From Planktomarina sp. (GTDB lineage Bacteria; Pseudomonadota; Alphaproteobacteria; Rhodobacterales; Rhodobacteraceae): a DNA stretch of 49,112 nucleotides. This document shows positions 17,248 to 24,494 of the stretch, in pieces; position 1 is the first letter of the stretch, and every line of letters starts with the position of its first letter. The stretch lies in NCBI GenBank assembly GCA_020629775.1, contig JAHDCP010000009.1, positions 1 to 49,112 on the forward strand, written 5' to 3'. The translations under genes and the position numbers were made by a program. The notes under the pieces are model-generated. The model was not told where the DNA came from and searched no databases. It worked only from the letters and a program-made list of their open reading frames with translations.

Positions 17248-17262
17248 TTAACACCCCATTAG
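17248..17262 (+). promoter_or_regulatory. CtrA-like box before the GTA endolysin
   Basis: TTAACACCCCATTAG matches the CtrA full-site TTAA-N7-TTAA at seven of eight fixed positions, with a perfect first half TTAAC. It begins directly after the ccmE stop codon and ends 48 bases before the endolysin ATG. CtrA-activated promoters usually carry this box over the -35 region, which would place the transcript start near 17285-17290. CtrA control of GTA lysis genes is known in Rhodobacter capsulatus. Confidence 0.6.
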
Positions 17263-17271
17263 TTTGGGCCC

Positions 17272-17308
17272 GGCATCTTCGCTTTCAAACCACTGAAGCG
17301 AGGATGCC
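17272..17308 (+). promoter_or_regulatory. 13-bp mRNA hairpin that buries the endolysin ribosome binding site
   Basis: GGCATCTTCGCTT (17272-17284) pairs along its whole length with AAGCGAGGATGCC (17296-17308), with twelve Watson-Crick pairs and one G-U pair around an 11-base loop. The right arm contains the only Shine-Dalgarno sequence, GAGGA at 17300-17304, six bases before the ATG at 17311. A transcript containing both arms should be poorly translated. No U-tract follows, so it is not a terminator. A transcript starting from the CtrA-like promoter would probably begin at or after the left arm and escape the block. Confidence 0.7.
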
Positions 17309-17310
17309 CC

Positions 17311-17922
17311 ATGCACAGCGTCAGGCAAATTGCAGAAGATATCGTCCAACGCGAAGGCGGGTTCGTAAACGATCCCGATGATCCGGGTGGGGCGACCAAC
17401 TTTGGCGTGACCATCGGAACAATGCGGCGTTTGGGCGTTGATGTGGACCAAGACGGTGACGTCGACATCAATGACGTGCGCCGATTGACCCGCCCCCAAG
17501 CTGTGGACATTTTCATTCGGCATTACTTTGAAAAACCTGGCATCGCGGATTTGCCGGGTGGGGTGCAGGCGTCTGTTTTTGACATGTATGTCAATGCTGG
17601 CAGCCATGCTGTTCGGATTTTACAATCGTTGTTGAATGATATGGGCGCATCGTTGGCGGTGGATGGCCAACTGGGCCCCGCCACCAAAGCTGCGGCTGAC
17701 CAGGCCATGCAAGCAGCACCCCACCACTTTGTTGATGCTTACGGAATTGCGCGGCGAAACTACTATTACCGTTTGGCGGACAAACGCCCCAAAAGCCGCA
17801 AATACGCAAAGCGCAGGGACGGTGGTAAAGGCGGGTGGATCCGTCGTGCAGAAGAATTCATGGCCGAAAAGTATCATTTCAGTTCCGCGGATCACCGCAA
17901 AAGGACAGCATCATGGGCATAG
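17311..17922 (+). CDS. Holin-associated N-acetylmuramidase (GTA-type endolysin, GH108)
   Basis: A 203-residue peptidoglycan hydrolase without a signal peptide, so it needs a holin to leave the cytoplasm. The glycoside hydrolase 108 core has the catalytic glutamate Glu15 in REGGFVNDPDDPGGATNFG; the C-terminal part, with LGPATKAA and a basic tail, fits the peptidoglycan-binding domain of this family. Residues 44-55 (DVDQDGDVDIND) form an EF-hand-like calcium loop with acidic residues at positions 1, 3, 5 and 12 and Gly at 6. The holin gene starts inside its 3' end. With that holin this is the lysis pair used to release gene transfer agents in Rhodobacterales. A prophage origin is less likely because no other phage gene is near. 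Confidence 0.88.
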   Translation: MHSVRQIAEDIVQREGGFVNDPDDPGGATNFGVTIGTMRRLGVDVDQDGDVDINDVRRLTRPQAVDIFIRHYFEKPGIADLPGGVQASVFDMYVNAGSHAVRILQSLLNDMGASLAVDGQLGPATKAAADQAMQAAPHHFVDAYGIARRNYYYRLADKRPKSRKYAKRRDGGKGGWIRRAEEFMAEKYHFSSADHRKRTASWA

Positions 17923-18437
17923 TTGACCGTATATTTGGATTCATTTTCGGCGGCGGGCGCACCGATATCACAGACATAGCAGAGGTTTTTCGCGAAAATG
18001 CAGAAGGGTCCGCAGTGCGGGCGGCCGATGCACATTCCGCAGCATTGATGCAGTTCGCTGCTGAATTTCGGCACGAAAGACGCGGTGTTTTTGATCGGTT
18101 TATTGATGGCGTCAACCGTTTGCCCCGCCCAGCCATGGCATTGGGGACATTGGCATTGTTGACCACGGCCATGGTGGACCCTGTATGGTTCAGTGAACGG
18201 ATGGTGGGATTGTCCGCCGTTCCCGAGCCGCTTTGGTGGCTTTTGGGGGCTGTGGTCAGCTTTTATTTTGGCGCACGCCATCAAGTGAAAGCGCAAGAAT
18301 TTCAACGATCACTTGTGGTGGGGGCAAGCGCCCTGAAAAAGGATAAACCCGGGACAGTTCAGGAAGATTTTCACCCACCCGTTATGGAAAACGCCGCCCT
18401 TGATGATTGGCACCGTTGGAAGCGCAATCGTGGCTGA
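17913..18437 (+). CDS. Holin family protein (GTA release type)
   Basis: A 174-residue membrane protein resembling the holin family described for gene-transfer release. The N-terminus (MGIVDRIFGFIFGGGRTD) is amphipathic, then a charged helical region (about 25-60), then two clear hydrophobic segments (about 73-90 and 103-122), then a hydrophilic C-terminus. It would form lesions in the inner membrane that let the endolysin reach the wall. The ATG at 17913 overlaps the endolysin stop by ten bases, so both are translated together. ccmF follows 72 bases later, on the same strand. Identification rests on size, topology, overlap with the endolysin and family resemblance; the exact lesion type is unknown. 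Confidence 0.82.
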   Translation: MGIVDRIFGFIFGGGRTDITDIAEVFRENAEGSAVRAADAHSAALMQFAAEFRHERRGVFDRFIDGVNRLPRPAMALGTLALLTTAMVDPVWFSERMVGLSAVPEPLWWLLGAVVSFYFGARHQVKAQEFQRSLVVGASALKKDKPGTVQEDFHPPVMENAALDDWHRWKRNRG

Positions 18438-18509
18438 CGCGCGGTGATGTGACCTTTCGCGCAACGCTTGTCGTTTGCACCTGCGGCGATGCAGGATATA
18501 TCGCAGGGT

Positions 18510-20447
18510 ATGTGGATTGAAACTGCGCACTTTGGCCTGACACTGGCCTTCTTTTTGGCCGTCTTGGGGTGCGTCGTGCCCCTAATGGGGGCCAGCCTGG
18601 CGCGCCGGACTTGGATGGAATTGGGCGCTGTGGCCGCCTTGGGGCAGGCGGCATTGGTGCTGTTTGCCTTTGGCGTTTTGACCCAGGCCTTTGTCACCTC
18701 TGACTTTTCGTTGCGGATCGTTGCGGTGAATTCCCATACCTTAAAGCCCATGTTGTATAAGGTTGCGGGTGTTTGGGGGAACCACGAAGGGTCTTTGTTG
18801 TTGTGGGTTCTTATCCTGACGGCTTTTGCCGCTGCCGTGGCGCTGTTGGGCCGTGCTTTGCCCACCACTTTACGCGCGCGCGTTTTGGGGGTCCAAAGCG
18901 CAGTTACGGCGGCGTTTTTGGCCTTTATCCTGTGGACATCGAACCCCTTTGAACGGTTGCCGGTGCCGCCTTTTGACGGGGCGGGGCTGAACCCTTTGCT
19001 GCAAGATCCCGGCTTGGCGTTTCATCCACCATTTTTGTATTTGGGGTATGTCGGCCTTTCCGTTACGTTTTCCTTTGCCGTTGCGGCCCTTTTGGAAGCG
19101 CGCGTCGATGCCGCCTGGGGCCGATGGGTGCGTCCATGGACATTGGCAGCTTGGTTGTTTCTGACCATTGGGATCGCGTTGGGCAGTTGGTGGGCATATT
19201 ATGAACTGGGTTGGGGCGGCTTTTGGTTTTGGGACCCTGTTGAAAACGCCAGCTTCATGCCGTGGTTGATCGCAGCGGCCCTGTTGCATTCCTCCATCGT
19301 GGTGGAAAAACGCGAATTGTTGAAAGCCTGGACCATTCTTTTGGCAATCTTGGCGTTTGGGTTTTCATTGGTGGGCACATTCATTGTGCGATCGGGGGTT
19401 TTGACCTCTGTGCACGCTTTCGCCAACGACCCAGAGCGTGGCGTTTGGATTTTGATTATCCTGTGCGCTTTTGTGGGGGGGGCGTTGGTTTTGTTTGCAT
19501 GGCGGGCATCGGCGCTGGAAACGCGCGGTGTGTTTTCCTTGGTCAGCCGGGAAAGCGCGCTTGTGGCTAATAACGTTCTGCTGGCTGTGTCTTGCTTTGT
19601 TGTGTTCGTGGGAACCATCTGGCCCTTGGTGGCGGAAATGATCTTTGATCGACGCTTGTCCGTTGGGCCGCCCTTTTTTGATGCGGCTTTTACGCCCTTT
19701 ATGGTGGCCTTGGCGGTGATACTGCCCGTTGGGTCCGCAATTCCCTGGAAGCGCGCGACATTGGGCAAAACCATGCGCCGCCTTGTGCCGGCCTTGGTTT
19801 TGGCGCTGGCGTTTATGGGCTTGGCGTGGTCCATCCAAACAAACAATTCCTTGTTGGGGCCCATTGGTTTGGCTTTGGGGGTTTGGTTGGTGGCGGGGGC
19901 GGCCACGGAAGTGTTCACCCGGGCTGCCGGGCGCTGGTCACGACTGACGCGGCTTCCATTGGCGGATTGGGGCAAAGCCACTGCCCACGCTGGATTGGGC
20001 ATTACCATATTTGCTGTGGCCGCGCTGACCGCCTGGGAAGTGGAAGATGTCCGCGTTATGCAAATCGGGGAAAGGGTGTCCTTTGGGGGCATTGGCCTTG
20101 AATTGCGATCTGTTGAAAACGTGCAAGGCCCCAACTTCTTGTCAGAGAAAGCGACCTTTGTGGTGTTTGACGGCGCAAATCCCCGTGCGCCCATCTTCGC
20201 AGAAAAAAGATTTTATCCAGTGGCGGGCATGCCCACCACCGAAGCGGCCATTTTTAACGGCGTTATGCGCGACATTTACGTGGTGATTGGGGATGCACAG
20301 GCGGGTGGGGGCTGGGCGGTGCGCAGTTTTATCAAACCTTTCGCCAATTGGATCTGGGCCGGGGCGATCATCATGGCGCTTGGGGCACTGTTGAGTTTAC
20401 TGGATCGTCGTCACCGGGTGGCTGCGGGTGCGGGGCGCAAGCCATGA
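18510..20447 (+). CDS. ccmF: Heme lyase CcmF
   Basis: Large polytopic membrane protein that, with CcmH, attaches heme from CcmE to apocytochrome c in the periplasm. About 14 transmembrane helices are predicted. The tryptophan-rich WWD-type segment is visible as WAYYELGWGGFWFWDPVE, and the conserved VWGNHEGSLLLWV stands before it. I choose the ATG at 18510 (MWIETAHFGL, 645 residues) because the family normally begins with this segment; an ATG at 18489 and a TTG at 18468 are in frame, and no start has an ideal ribosome binding site. The stop overlaps the ccmH start in ATGA. Confidence 0.94.
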   Translation: MWIETAHFGLTLAFFLAVLGCVVPLMGASLARRTWMELGAVAALGQAALVLFAFGVLTQAFVTSDFSLRIVAVNSHTLKPMLYKVAGVWGNHEGSLLLWVLILTAFAAAVALLGRALPTTLRARVLGVQSAVTAAFLAFILWTSNPFERLPVPPFDGAGLNPLLQDPGLAFHPPFLYLGYVGLSVTFSFAVAALLEARVDAAWGRWVRPWTLAAWLFLTIGIALGSWWAYYELGWGGFWFWDPVENASFMPWLIAAALLHSSIVVEKRELLKAWTILLAILAFGFSLVGTFIVRSGVLTSVHAFANDPERGVWILIILCAFVGGALVLFAWRASALETRGVFSLVSRESALVANNVLLAVSCFVVFVGTIWPLVAEMIFDRRLSVGPPFFDAAFTPFMVALAVILPVGSAIPWKRATLGKTMRRLVPALVLALAFMGLAWSIQTNNSLLGPIGLALGVWLVAGAATEVFTRAAGRWSRLTRLPLADWGKATAHAGLGITIFAVAALTAWEVEDVRVMQIGERVSFGGIGLELRSVENVQGPNFLSEKATFVVFDGANPRAPIFAEKRFYPVAGMPTTEAAIFNGVMRDIYVVIGDAQAGGGWAVRSFIKPFANWIWAGAIIMALGALLSLLDRRHRVAAGAGRKP

Positions 20448-20926
20448 AGTTTCTGACCTTTCTTGCCGCCATTGTGCTGGCTGGTGCATCGTTTGCTGTG
20501 GAACCCAGCGAAGTGCTTGATGATCCCATATTGGAAGAACGCGCACGCAGCATTTCGCAAAGCTTGCGCTGCTTGCAGTGCCGCAACGAAAGTATCGATG
20601 AATCCAATGCGGACATCGCCCAAACTTTGCGTGTCCTTGTGCGCGACAGGCTTTTGGCCGGCGACACCGATACTGAAGTGGTGGACTTTGTCGTAACCCG
20701 TTACGGCGAATATGTTTTGCTGCGGCCCAATGGGCGTGGCGCGAATCTGGTGTTGTGGTTGGCAGGGCCTGTCTTGTTTTTGGTCACAGTGCTGGGCTTG
20801 TGGTTGGTGGCCAAGGCTGCCAAACCCAGATCAGACGGGGTGCCTTTGACGCCCCAAGAAGAAGCCGCATTGCAAGAATTGTTGGCACGCGGGGATGAAA
20901 AGGGACCGGAGCGCCATGAAGTTTGA
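20444..20926 (+). CDS. ccmH: Cytochrome c maturation thiol reductase CcmH
   Basis: Membrane-anchored periplasmic oxidoreductase that reduces the CXXCH cysteines of apocytochrome c. The 160-residue protein has a cleavable-looking N-terminal signal (MKFLTFLAAIVLAGASFA), the redox motif LRCLQCRNESI, the short helical bundle, and a C-terminal transmembrane helix (about 107-125) followed by a cytosolic tail. This matches the single-domain CcmH/CcmL form. The ATG overlaps the ccmF stop, and its own 3' end overlaps the next gene by eleven bases. ccmG and ccmI are not in the window. Confidence 0.95.
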   Translation: MKFLTFLAAIVLAGASFAVEPSEVLDDPILEERARSISQSLRCLQCRNESIDESNADIAQTLRVLVRDRLLAGDTDTEVVDFVVTRYGEYVLLRPNGRGANLVLWLAGPVLFLVTVLGLWLVAKAAKPRSDGVPLTPQEEAALQELLARGDEKGPERHEV

Positions 20927-21695
20927 AACCATTTCTTACAATCTGACCGATGGTGTTGCCGTGGTGACCCTTAATCGGCCCAAACAACTGAACGCCATGA
21001 ACACGCAAATGCGTGCTGAATTGCAATATATCTTGCCCCAAGCCCCAAAAGATGGCGCGCGTGCTTTGGTTTTGACAGGCGCGGGTCGGGCTTTTTGTTC
21101 GGGTCAAGATTTTGGCAATCAAACAGATGCATCCAACATTGATCTGGAGCGATTGCTGCGCGATGAATATCGCCCGATCATGGATGCGATTTCCAACTGC
21201 CCAGTGCCCACCATTGCGGCGGTAAATGGGGCCGCAGCGGGCGCTGGGTGCAATCTGGCTTTGTCCGCCGATGTGGTTGTCGCGGCCCATAGCGCTTATT
21301 TCCTGCAGGCGTTCACACGCATTGGCCTGATGCCTGATGCTGGGGGCACGCATATTTTGCCCCGGAATGTTGGGTTGGCCAAAGCCATGGGGGCGGCACT
21401 GTTCGCAGAAAAGATCACGGCACAAGACGCGGATGAAATGGGGATGATTTGGGAAGCCGTGCCGGATGCTGAGTTTGAAAACACCTGGACATCACGGGCT
21501 GTGACTTTGGCCCAAGGACCAACCATCGCTTATCAGAAGATCAAAACGGCCGTGCGGGCGTCTTTTGAAACGGATCGCAATACGCAATTGGACCATGAAG
21601 CAACGTTCCAAGGGGAATGCGGCACCACCCATGATTTCCAAGAAGGTGTCAGCGCCTTTGTGGACAAACGTTTGCCAAAATTTGAAGGCCGCTAA
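20916..21695 (+). CDS. Enoyl-CoA hydratase/isomerase family protein, PaaG-like
   Basis: A 259-residue crotonase-superfamily protein. The oxyanion-hole segments are AGRAFCSGQDFGNQ and AAVNGAAAGAGCNLALSAD, and the active-site segment IGLMPDAGGTHILPR has the Asp seen in PaaG-type isomerases where classical hydratases carry Glu. This suggests isomerisation of an epoxyphenylacetyl-CoA-like or enoyl-CoA substrate, but the true substrate is not known. I start at the ATG at 20916 with GGAG upstream; the frame is open seven codons earlier. It overlaps ccmH, so it is the last gene of the ccm operon. A strong hairpin overlaps its stop codon. Confidence 0.88.
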   Translation: MKFETISYNLTDGVAVVTLNRPKQLNAMNTQMRAELQYILPQAPKDGARALVLTGAGRAFCSGQDFGNQTDASNIDLERLLRDEYRPIMDAISNCPVPTIAAVNGAAAGAGCNLALSADVVVAAHSAYFLQAFTRIGLMPDAGGTHILPRNVGLAKAMGAALFAEKITAQDADEMGMIWEAVPDAEFENTWTSRAVTLAQGPTIAYQKIKTAVRASFETDRNTQLDHEATFQGECGTTHDFQEGVSAFVDKRLPKFEGR

Positions 21696-21709
21696 ACACT
21701 AGCGGCCTT
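21685..21709. terminator. Hairpin between convergent genes, overlapping the hydratase stop codon
   Basis: AAGGCCGCT and AGCGGCCTT form a perfect nine-pair stem with a seven-base loop that contains part of the hydratase stop codon. Little U-tract follows on the plus strand; on the minus strand the hairpin is followed by CAAATTTT. It lies between two convergent genes and probably ends transcription in both directions. Confidence 0.6.
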
Positions 21710-21740
21710 ACGTCAAAATCTCGGATTAAATGAAAGCGGT

Positions 21741-22907
21741 TTATGCCCGCTGGTCGGCACCGCCATCCACGCGCACGGCTTGGATATCTTGGGATGTCAC
21801 CATGGCAGCAGCAGCTGCCACAACAGCCACCTGACGGCCATCCACAACGATACGCGCATTGCCATCACCATCGTTTTCAACGCTGACAACAGGCTCAGTA
21901 TCGCCGGTGTACTCCACCATGATCGCATCTTCACCGGCGACAAAGTTCCGGATCACTTCCAAGGTTTCTGTGTCACCAGATGCAATGGCCGATGCCACTT
22001 GTGCTTCCAAAGATGCACCAAGATCCGTAGTGGAATCTGACAATATGTCCGCAGCCGCTTGCGCAGTTGCTTGGGCTTCAGCGAAAGGGTTGGCGTCAAA
22101 AGTGTCGTACAGAACTTCCAAAGTTTCAGACAATTCCGCGTAAACGGGTGTGTCTTCAACAGTGTCTACCGCTTCATCAACATCGTCAGCATTCGCCACA
22201 ACGTTTTCGCCAGCCTGGGCGATGCCCACGTTGTCTTCGACAACAACTTCAGCTTCGGCCAATGTTTCGGCAGCTGTTTCAACGGTTTCGGACAACAGAG
22301 GCGCTACAAATTGCGTAACGGTCTGTTCAACGGGTTCCGCTGTTGTGGCACCAGCAAACGCATTTGACTGCATTACGCCAGCGACATCAGACACAGGTGC
22401 GGAAACAATTTCTTCGAACGTTTCTGCAAACAACGTGTCCAATTCATCCGCAACAGTTTCTACAAGTTGCGATGTGCCCTTTGACGTCAGCGCATCAATC
22501 TGGGCCCACAAATCTTTGGCAGGTGCTAAATCGATCGCAAAATCAGCGGCATCCAGTTCGACATCATCTAACTCAGAAACGAACGTTTCGATGTCGTCAG
22601 CGATTGCGTCAAAGGATTCATCAAGAACGTCGGCTGCCACGCCGCCTGCAAGTTCGTCATCGCCATCAAAGCCGATCACAACATCTTGCCACTGCGCTAC
22701 GGTTTCGCCGCTGTCTTCGTAAGCCAGCACCGTTTCGGAGGAGACATAGTCTTGGATCAAATCACCAGTTACGCCCAAGTCTGACGCGCCGTCAGTCGAC
22801 AGGTCTTGGACCATCTGGTCATTGCTGACCTCGGCCTCTTCATCGCCTATCGCTGCGGTGGTGACGCCCGAACCCAATAACCAGGGCAGGATCAGCATCA
22901 TTTCCAC
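21741..22907 (-). CDS. Very acidic, alanine-rich protein of unknown function with one RTX-like repeat
   Basis: A 388-residue protein I do not recognise. About 22 percent of residues are Asp or Glu (86 by my count) against only 7 Lys plus Arg, giving an extremely low pI. The N-terminus, MEMMLILPWLLGSGVTTAA, is hydrophobic and could be a membrane anchor or a poor signal peptide. Residues around 79-89 read GFDGDDELAGG, a single copy of the calcium-binding RTX nonapeptide type. The rest is helical, Ala/Glu/Thr/Val-rich and low in complexity, ending with a short beta-like segment rich in valine. The GTG at 22907 has GGAG eight bases upstream. It stands alone between a convergent hydratase gene and gltA. 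No function is proposed beyond possible calcium binding or surface exposure. Confidence 0.7.
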   Translation of the reverse strand: MEMMLILPWLLGSGVTTAAIGDEEAEVSNDQMVQDLSTDGASDLGVTGDLIQDYVSSETVLAYEDSGETVAQWQDVVIGFDGDDELAGGVAADVLDESFDAIADDIETFVSELDDVELDAADFAIDLAPAKDLWAQIDALTSKGTSQLVETVADELDTLFAETFEEIVSAPVSDVAGVMQSNAFAGATTAEPVEQTVTQFVAPLLSETVETAAETLAEAEVVVEDNVGIAQAGENVVANADDVDEAVDTVEDTPVYAELSETLEVLYDTFDANPFAEAQATAQAAADILSDSTTDLGASLEAQVASAIASGDTETLEVIRNFVAGEDAIMVEYTGDTEPVVSVENDGDGNARIVVDGRQVAVVAAAAAMVTSQDIQAVRVDGGADQRA

Positions 22908-23114
22908 GTCATAAACTCCAATACGTTCACTCGTTAATGCAAACTAACCTTTTGCGCGCCCAGCTTTCAACAAGTTGTTGCCCAATTTTCCCGCATGAGC
23001 GGAAAACTGCGCGAATTTCCCCGCGAATGCCACCAATACCACAGGTTCAGCCGCCCAAACCGGGCCGTCAGTGGTCCGGATTTGGAAACAATCGACTGTG
23101 ATTCGGATGAAAAT

Positions 23115-23129
23115 TTAACAATTTGTTAA
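23115..23129. promoter_or_regulatory. Perfect CtrA-type palindrome downstream of gltA
   Basis: TTAACAATTTGTTAA is a 15-base palindrome with seven-base arms and fits TTAA-N7-TTAA exactly, with TTAAC reading outward on both strands. It lies 13 bases after the gltA stop codon and 208 bases upstream of the acidic-protein gene. A second, one base too short copy, TTAA-N6-CTAAC, begins at 22934, just before that gene. It could regulate the acidic-protein gene, or serve as part of the gltA 3' end. Confidence 0.4.
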
Positions 23130-23142
23130 GGTTTTCAAAGGC

Positions 23143-24441
23143 TCAGCGCTTTTCGATGTCCACGTAATCGCGCATTGTTTCCCCAGTATACAACTGACGT
23201 GGGCGGCCAATTTTCATCGCTGGATCGCTGATCATTTCTTTCCACTGGGAAATCCAGCCCACTGTCCGGGACACCGCAAAGATGGGTGTGAACATCGATG
23301 TCGGGAAGCCCATCGCTTCAAGAATAATGCCGGAATAAAAGTCTACGTTCGGGAACAGCTTTTTGGATGCAAAGTATTCATCCGCCAGCGCAGCTTTTTC
23401 CAATTCTTTTGCCACTTGCAAGGTCGGGTTGTTTTCAATGCCCAGCAGTTCCAAAACTTCGTCCGCGGATTCTTTTAGAACCTTCGCACGGGGATCAAAG
23501 TTCTTATAAACGCGGTGGCCAAAGCCCATCAGACGGAACGGATCGCTCTTGTCTTTGGCGCGTGCGATATATTCTGGGATCCGGTCCGCAGTTCCAATTT
23601 CACGCAGCATTTCCAAACAAGCTTGGTTCGCACCGCCGTGGGCAGGGCCCCAAAGACAAGCAATCCCGGCGGCAATACACGCGAAAGGATTTGCGCCGGA
23701 AGATGATGCCAACCGCACAGTTGATGTCGATGCGTTTTGTTCGTGATCGGCATGAAGTGTGAAAATTCGATCCATCGCGCGGCTCAGGATCGGGTTCACT
23801 TCATAATCTTCGGCCGGAACAGCAAAACACATCCGCAAGAAATTGGATGCATAGTCCAGATCATTGCGTGGGTACACAAAAGGTTGGCCAATCGAGAACT
23901 TGTATGCCAACGCCGCAATGGTGGGCATTTTTGCAATCAAGCGGATCGTGGCCACTTCACGTTCATGGGGATCATCCACATCGGTGCTGTCATGGTAAAA
24001 CGCAGACATCGCACCAACCACGCCGGTCATGATCGCCATGGGGTGGGCATCGCGGCGGAAACCACGGAAAAACATCATCATCTGTTCGTGCAACATGGTG
24101 TGGTATGTCACCAGGCTTTCGAAATCTTCCAATTGCTTGGCGCCCGGCAGTTCACCGTAAAGCAGCAGGTAGCAAACTTCTAAGTAGTGGCTTTTTTCAG
24201 CCAATTGATCGATCGGATAGCCGCGGTGCAAAAGCTCGCCCTTGCCACCGTCGATGAACGTAATGGTGCTGTCACAGGCGGCTGTGGACGTAAAACCGGG
24301 ATCATATGTAAAGACCTTGGCTTGCGCGTACAATTTGCGCACATCCACCACATCCGGCCCCGCTGAAGGGGAGTACATCGGCAAATCATAGGATTCACCA
24401 TCAATGGTCAGTGTGGCGGATTTGGTTTTTTGGTCTGACAT
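23143..24441 (-). CDS. gltA: Citrate synthase
   Basis: Condenses acetyl-CoA and oxaloacetate, the entry step of the TCA cycle. The 432-residue protein is the type II (hexameric, NADH-sensitive in many Gram-negatives) form, with the extra N-terminal beta domain [13 protein letters not shown]. Active-site segments are [30 protein letters not shown] and [14 protein letters not shown], and Asp in the DFYSGIIL segment. The ATG has GGGGAAA upstream. It follows gltX on the same strand after 53 bases. The 3' side has a CtrA-like palindrome but no strong terminator. Confidence 0.97.
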   Translation of the reverse strand: MSDQKTKSATLTIDGESYDLPMYSPSAGPDVVDVRKLYAQAKVFTYDPGFTSTAACDSTITFIDGGKGELLHRGYPIDQLAEKSHYLEVCYLLLYGELPGAKQLEDFESLVTYHTMLHEQMMMFFRGFRRDAHPMAIMTGVVGAMSAFYHDSTDVDDPHEREVATIRLIAKMPTIAALAYKFSIGQPFVYPRNDLDYASNFLRMCFAVPAEDYEVNPILSRAMDRIFTLHADHEQNASTSTVRLASSSGANPFACIAAGIACLWGPAHGGANQACLEMLREIGTADRIPEYIARAKDKSDPFRLMGFGHRVYKNFDPRAKVLKESADEVLELLGIENNPTLQVAKELEKAALADEYFASKKLFPNVDFYSGIILEAMGFPTSMFTPIFAVSRTVGWISQWKEMISDPAMKIGRPRQLYTGETMRDYVDIEKR

Positions 24442-24494
24442 AGTTTCCCCATCATCGTTCGGGCGCGTTAAGCGCGCTCTGGTCTGCGGCTGGA

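Noticed and set aside
17272-17308. Hairpin before the endolysin as a terminator of ccmE
   Set aside because: There is no U-tract after the stem, and the right arm overlaps the ribosome binding site, which fits translational control better.
17311-18437. Prophage remnant as explanation of the endolysin and holin
   Set aside because: No other phage gene, attachment site, tRNA target or composition shift is near, and both proteins fit the families described for gene-transfer-agent release.
22908-23142. Small gene in the 235 bases between gltA and the acidic-protein gene
   Set aside because: No frame with a plausible start and ribosome binding site is seen; only the CtrA-type palindrome and an imperfect TTTTCC hairpin near 22990-23010 stand out.
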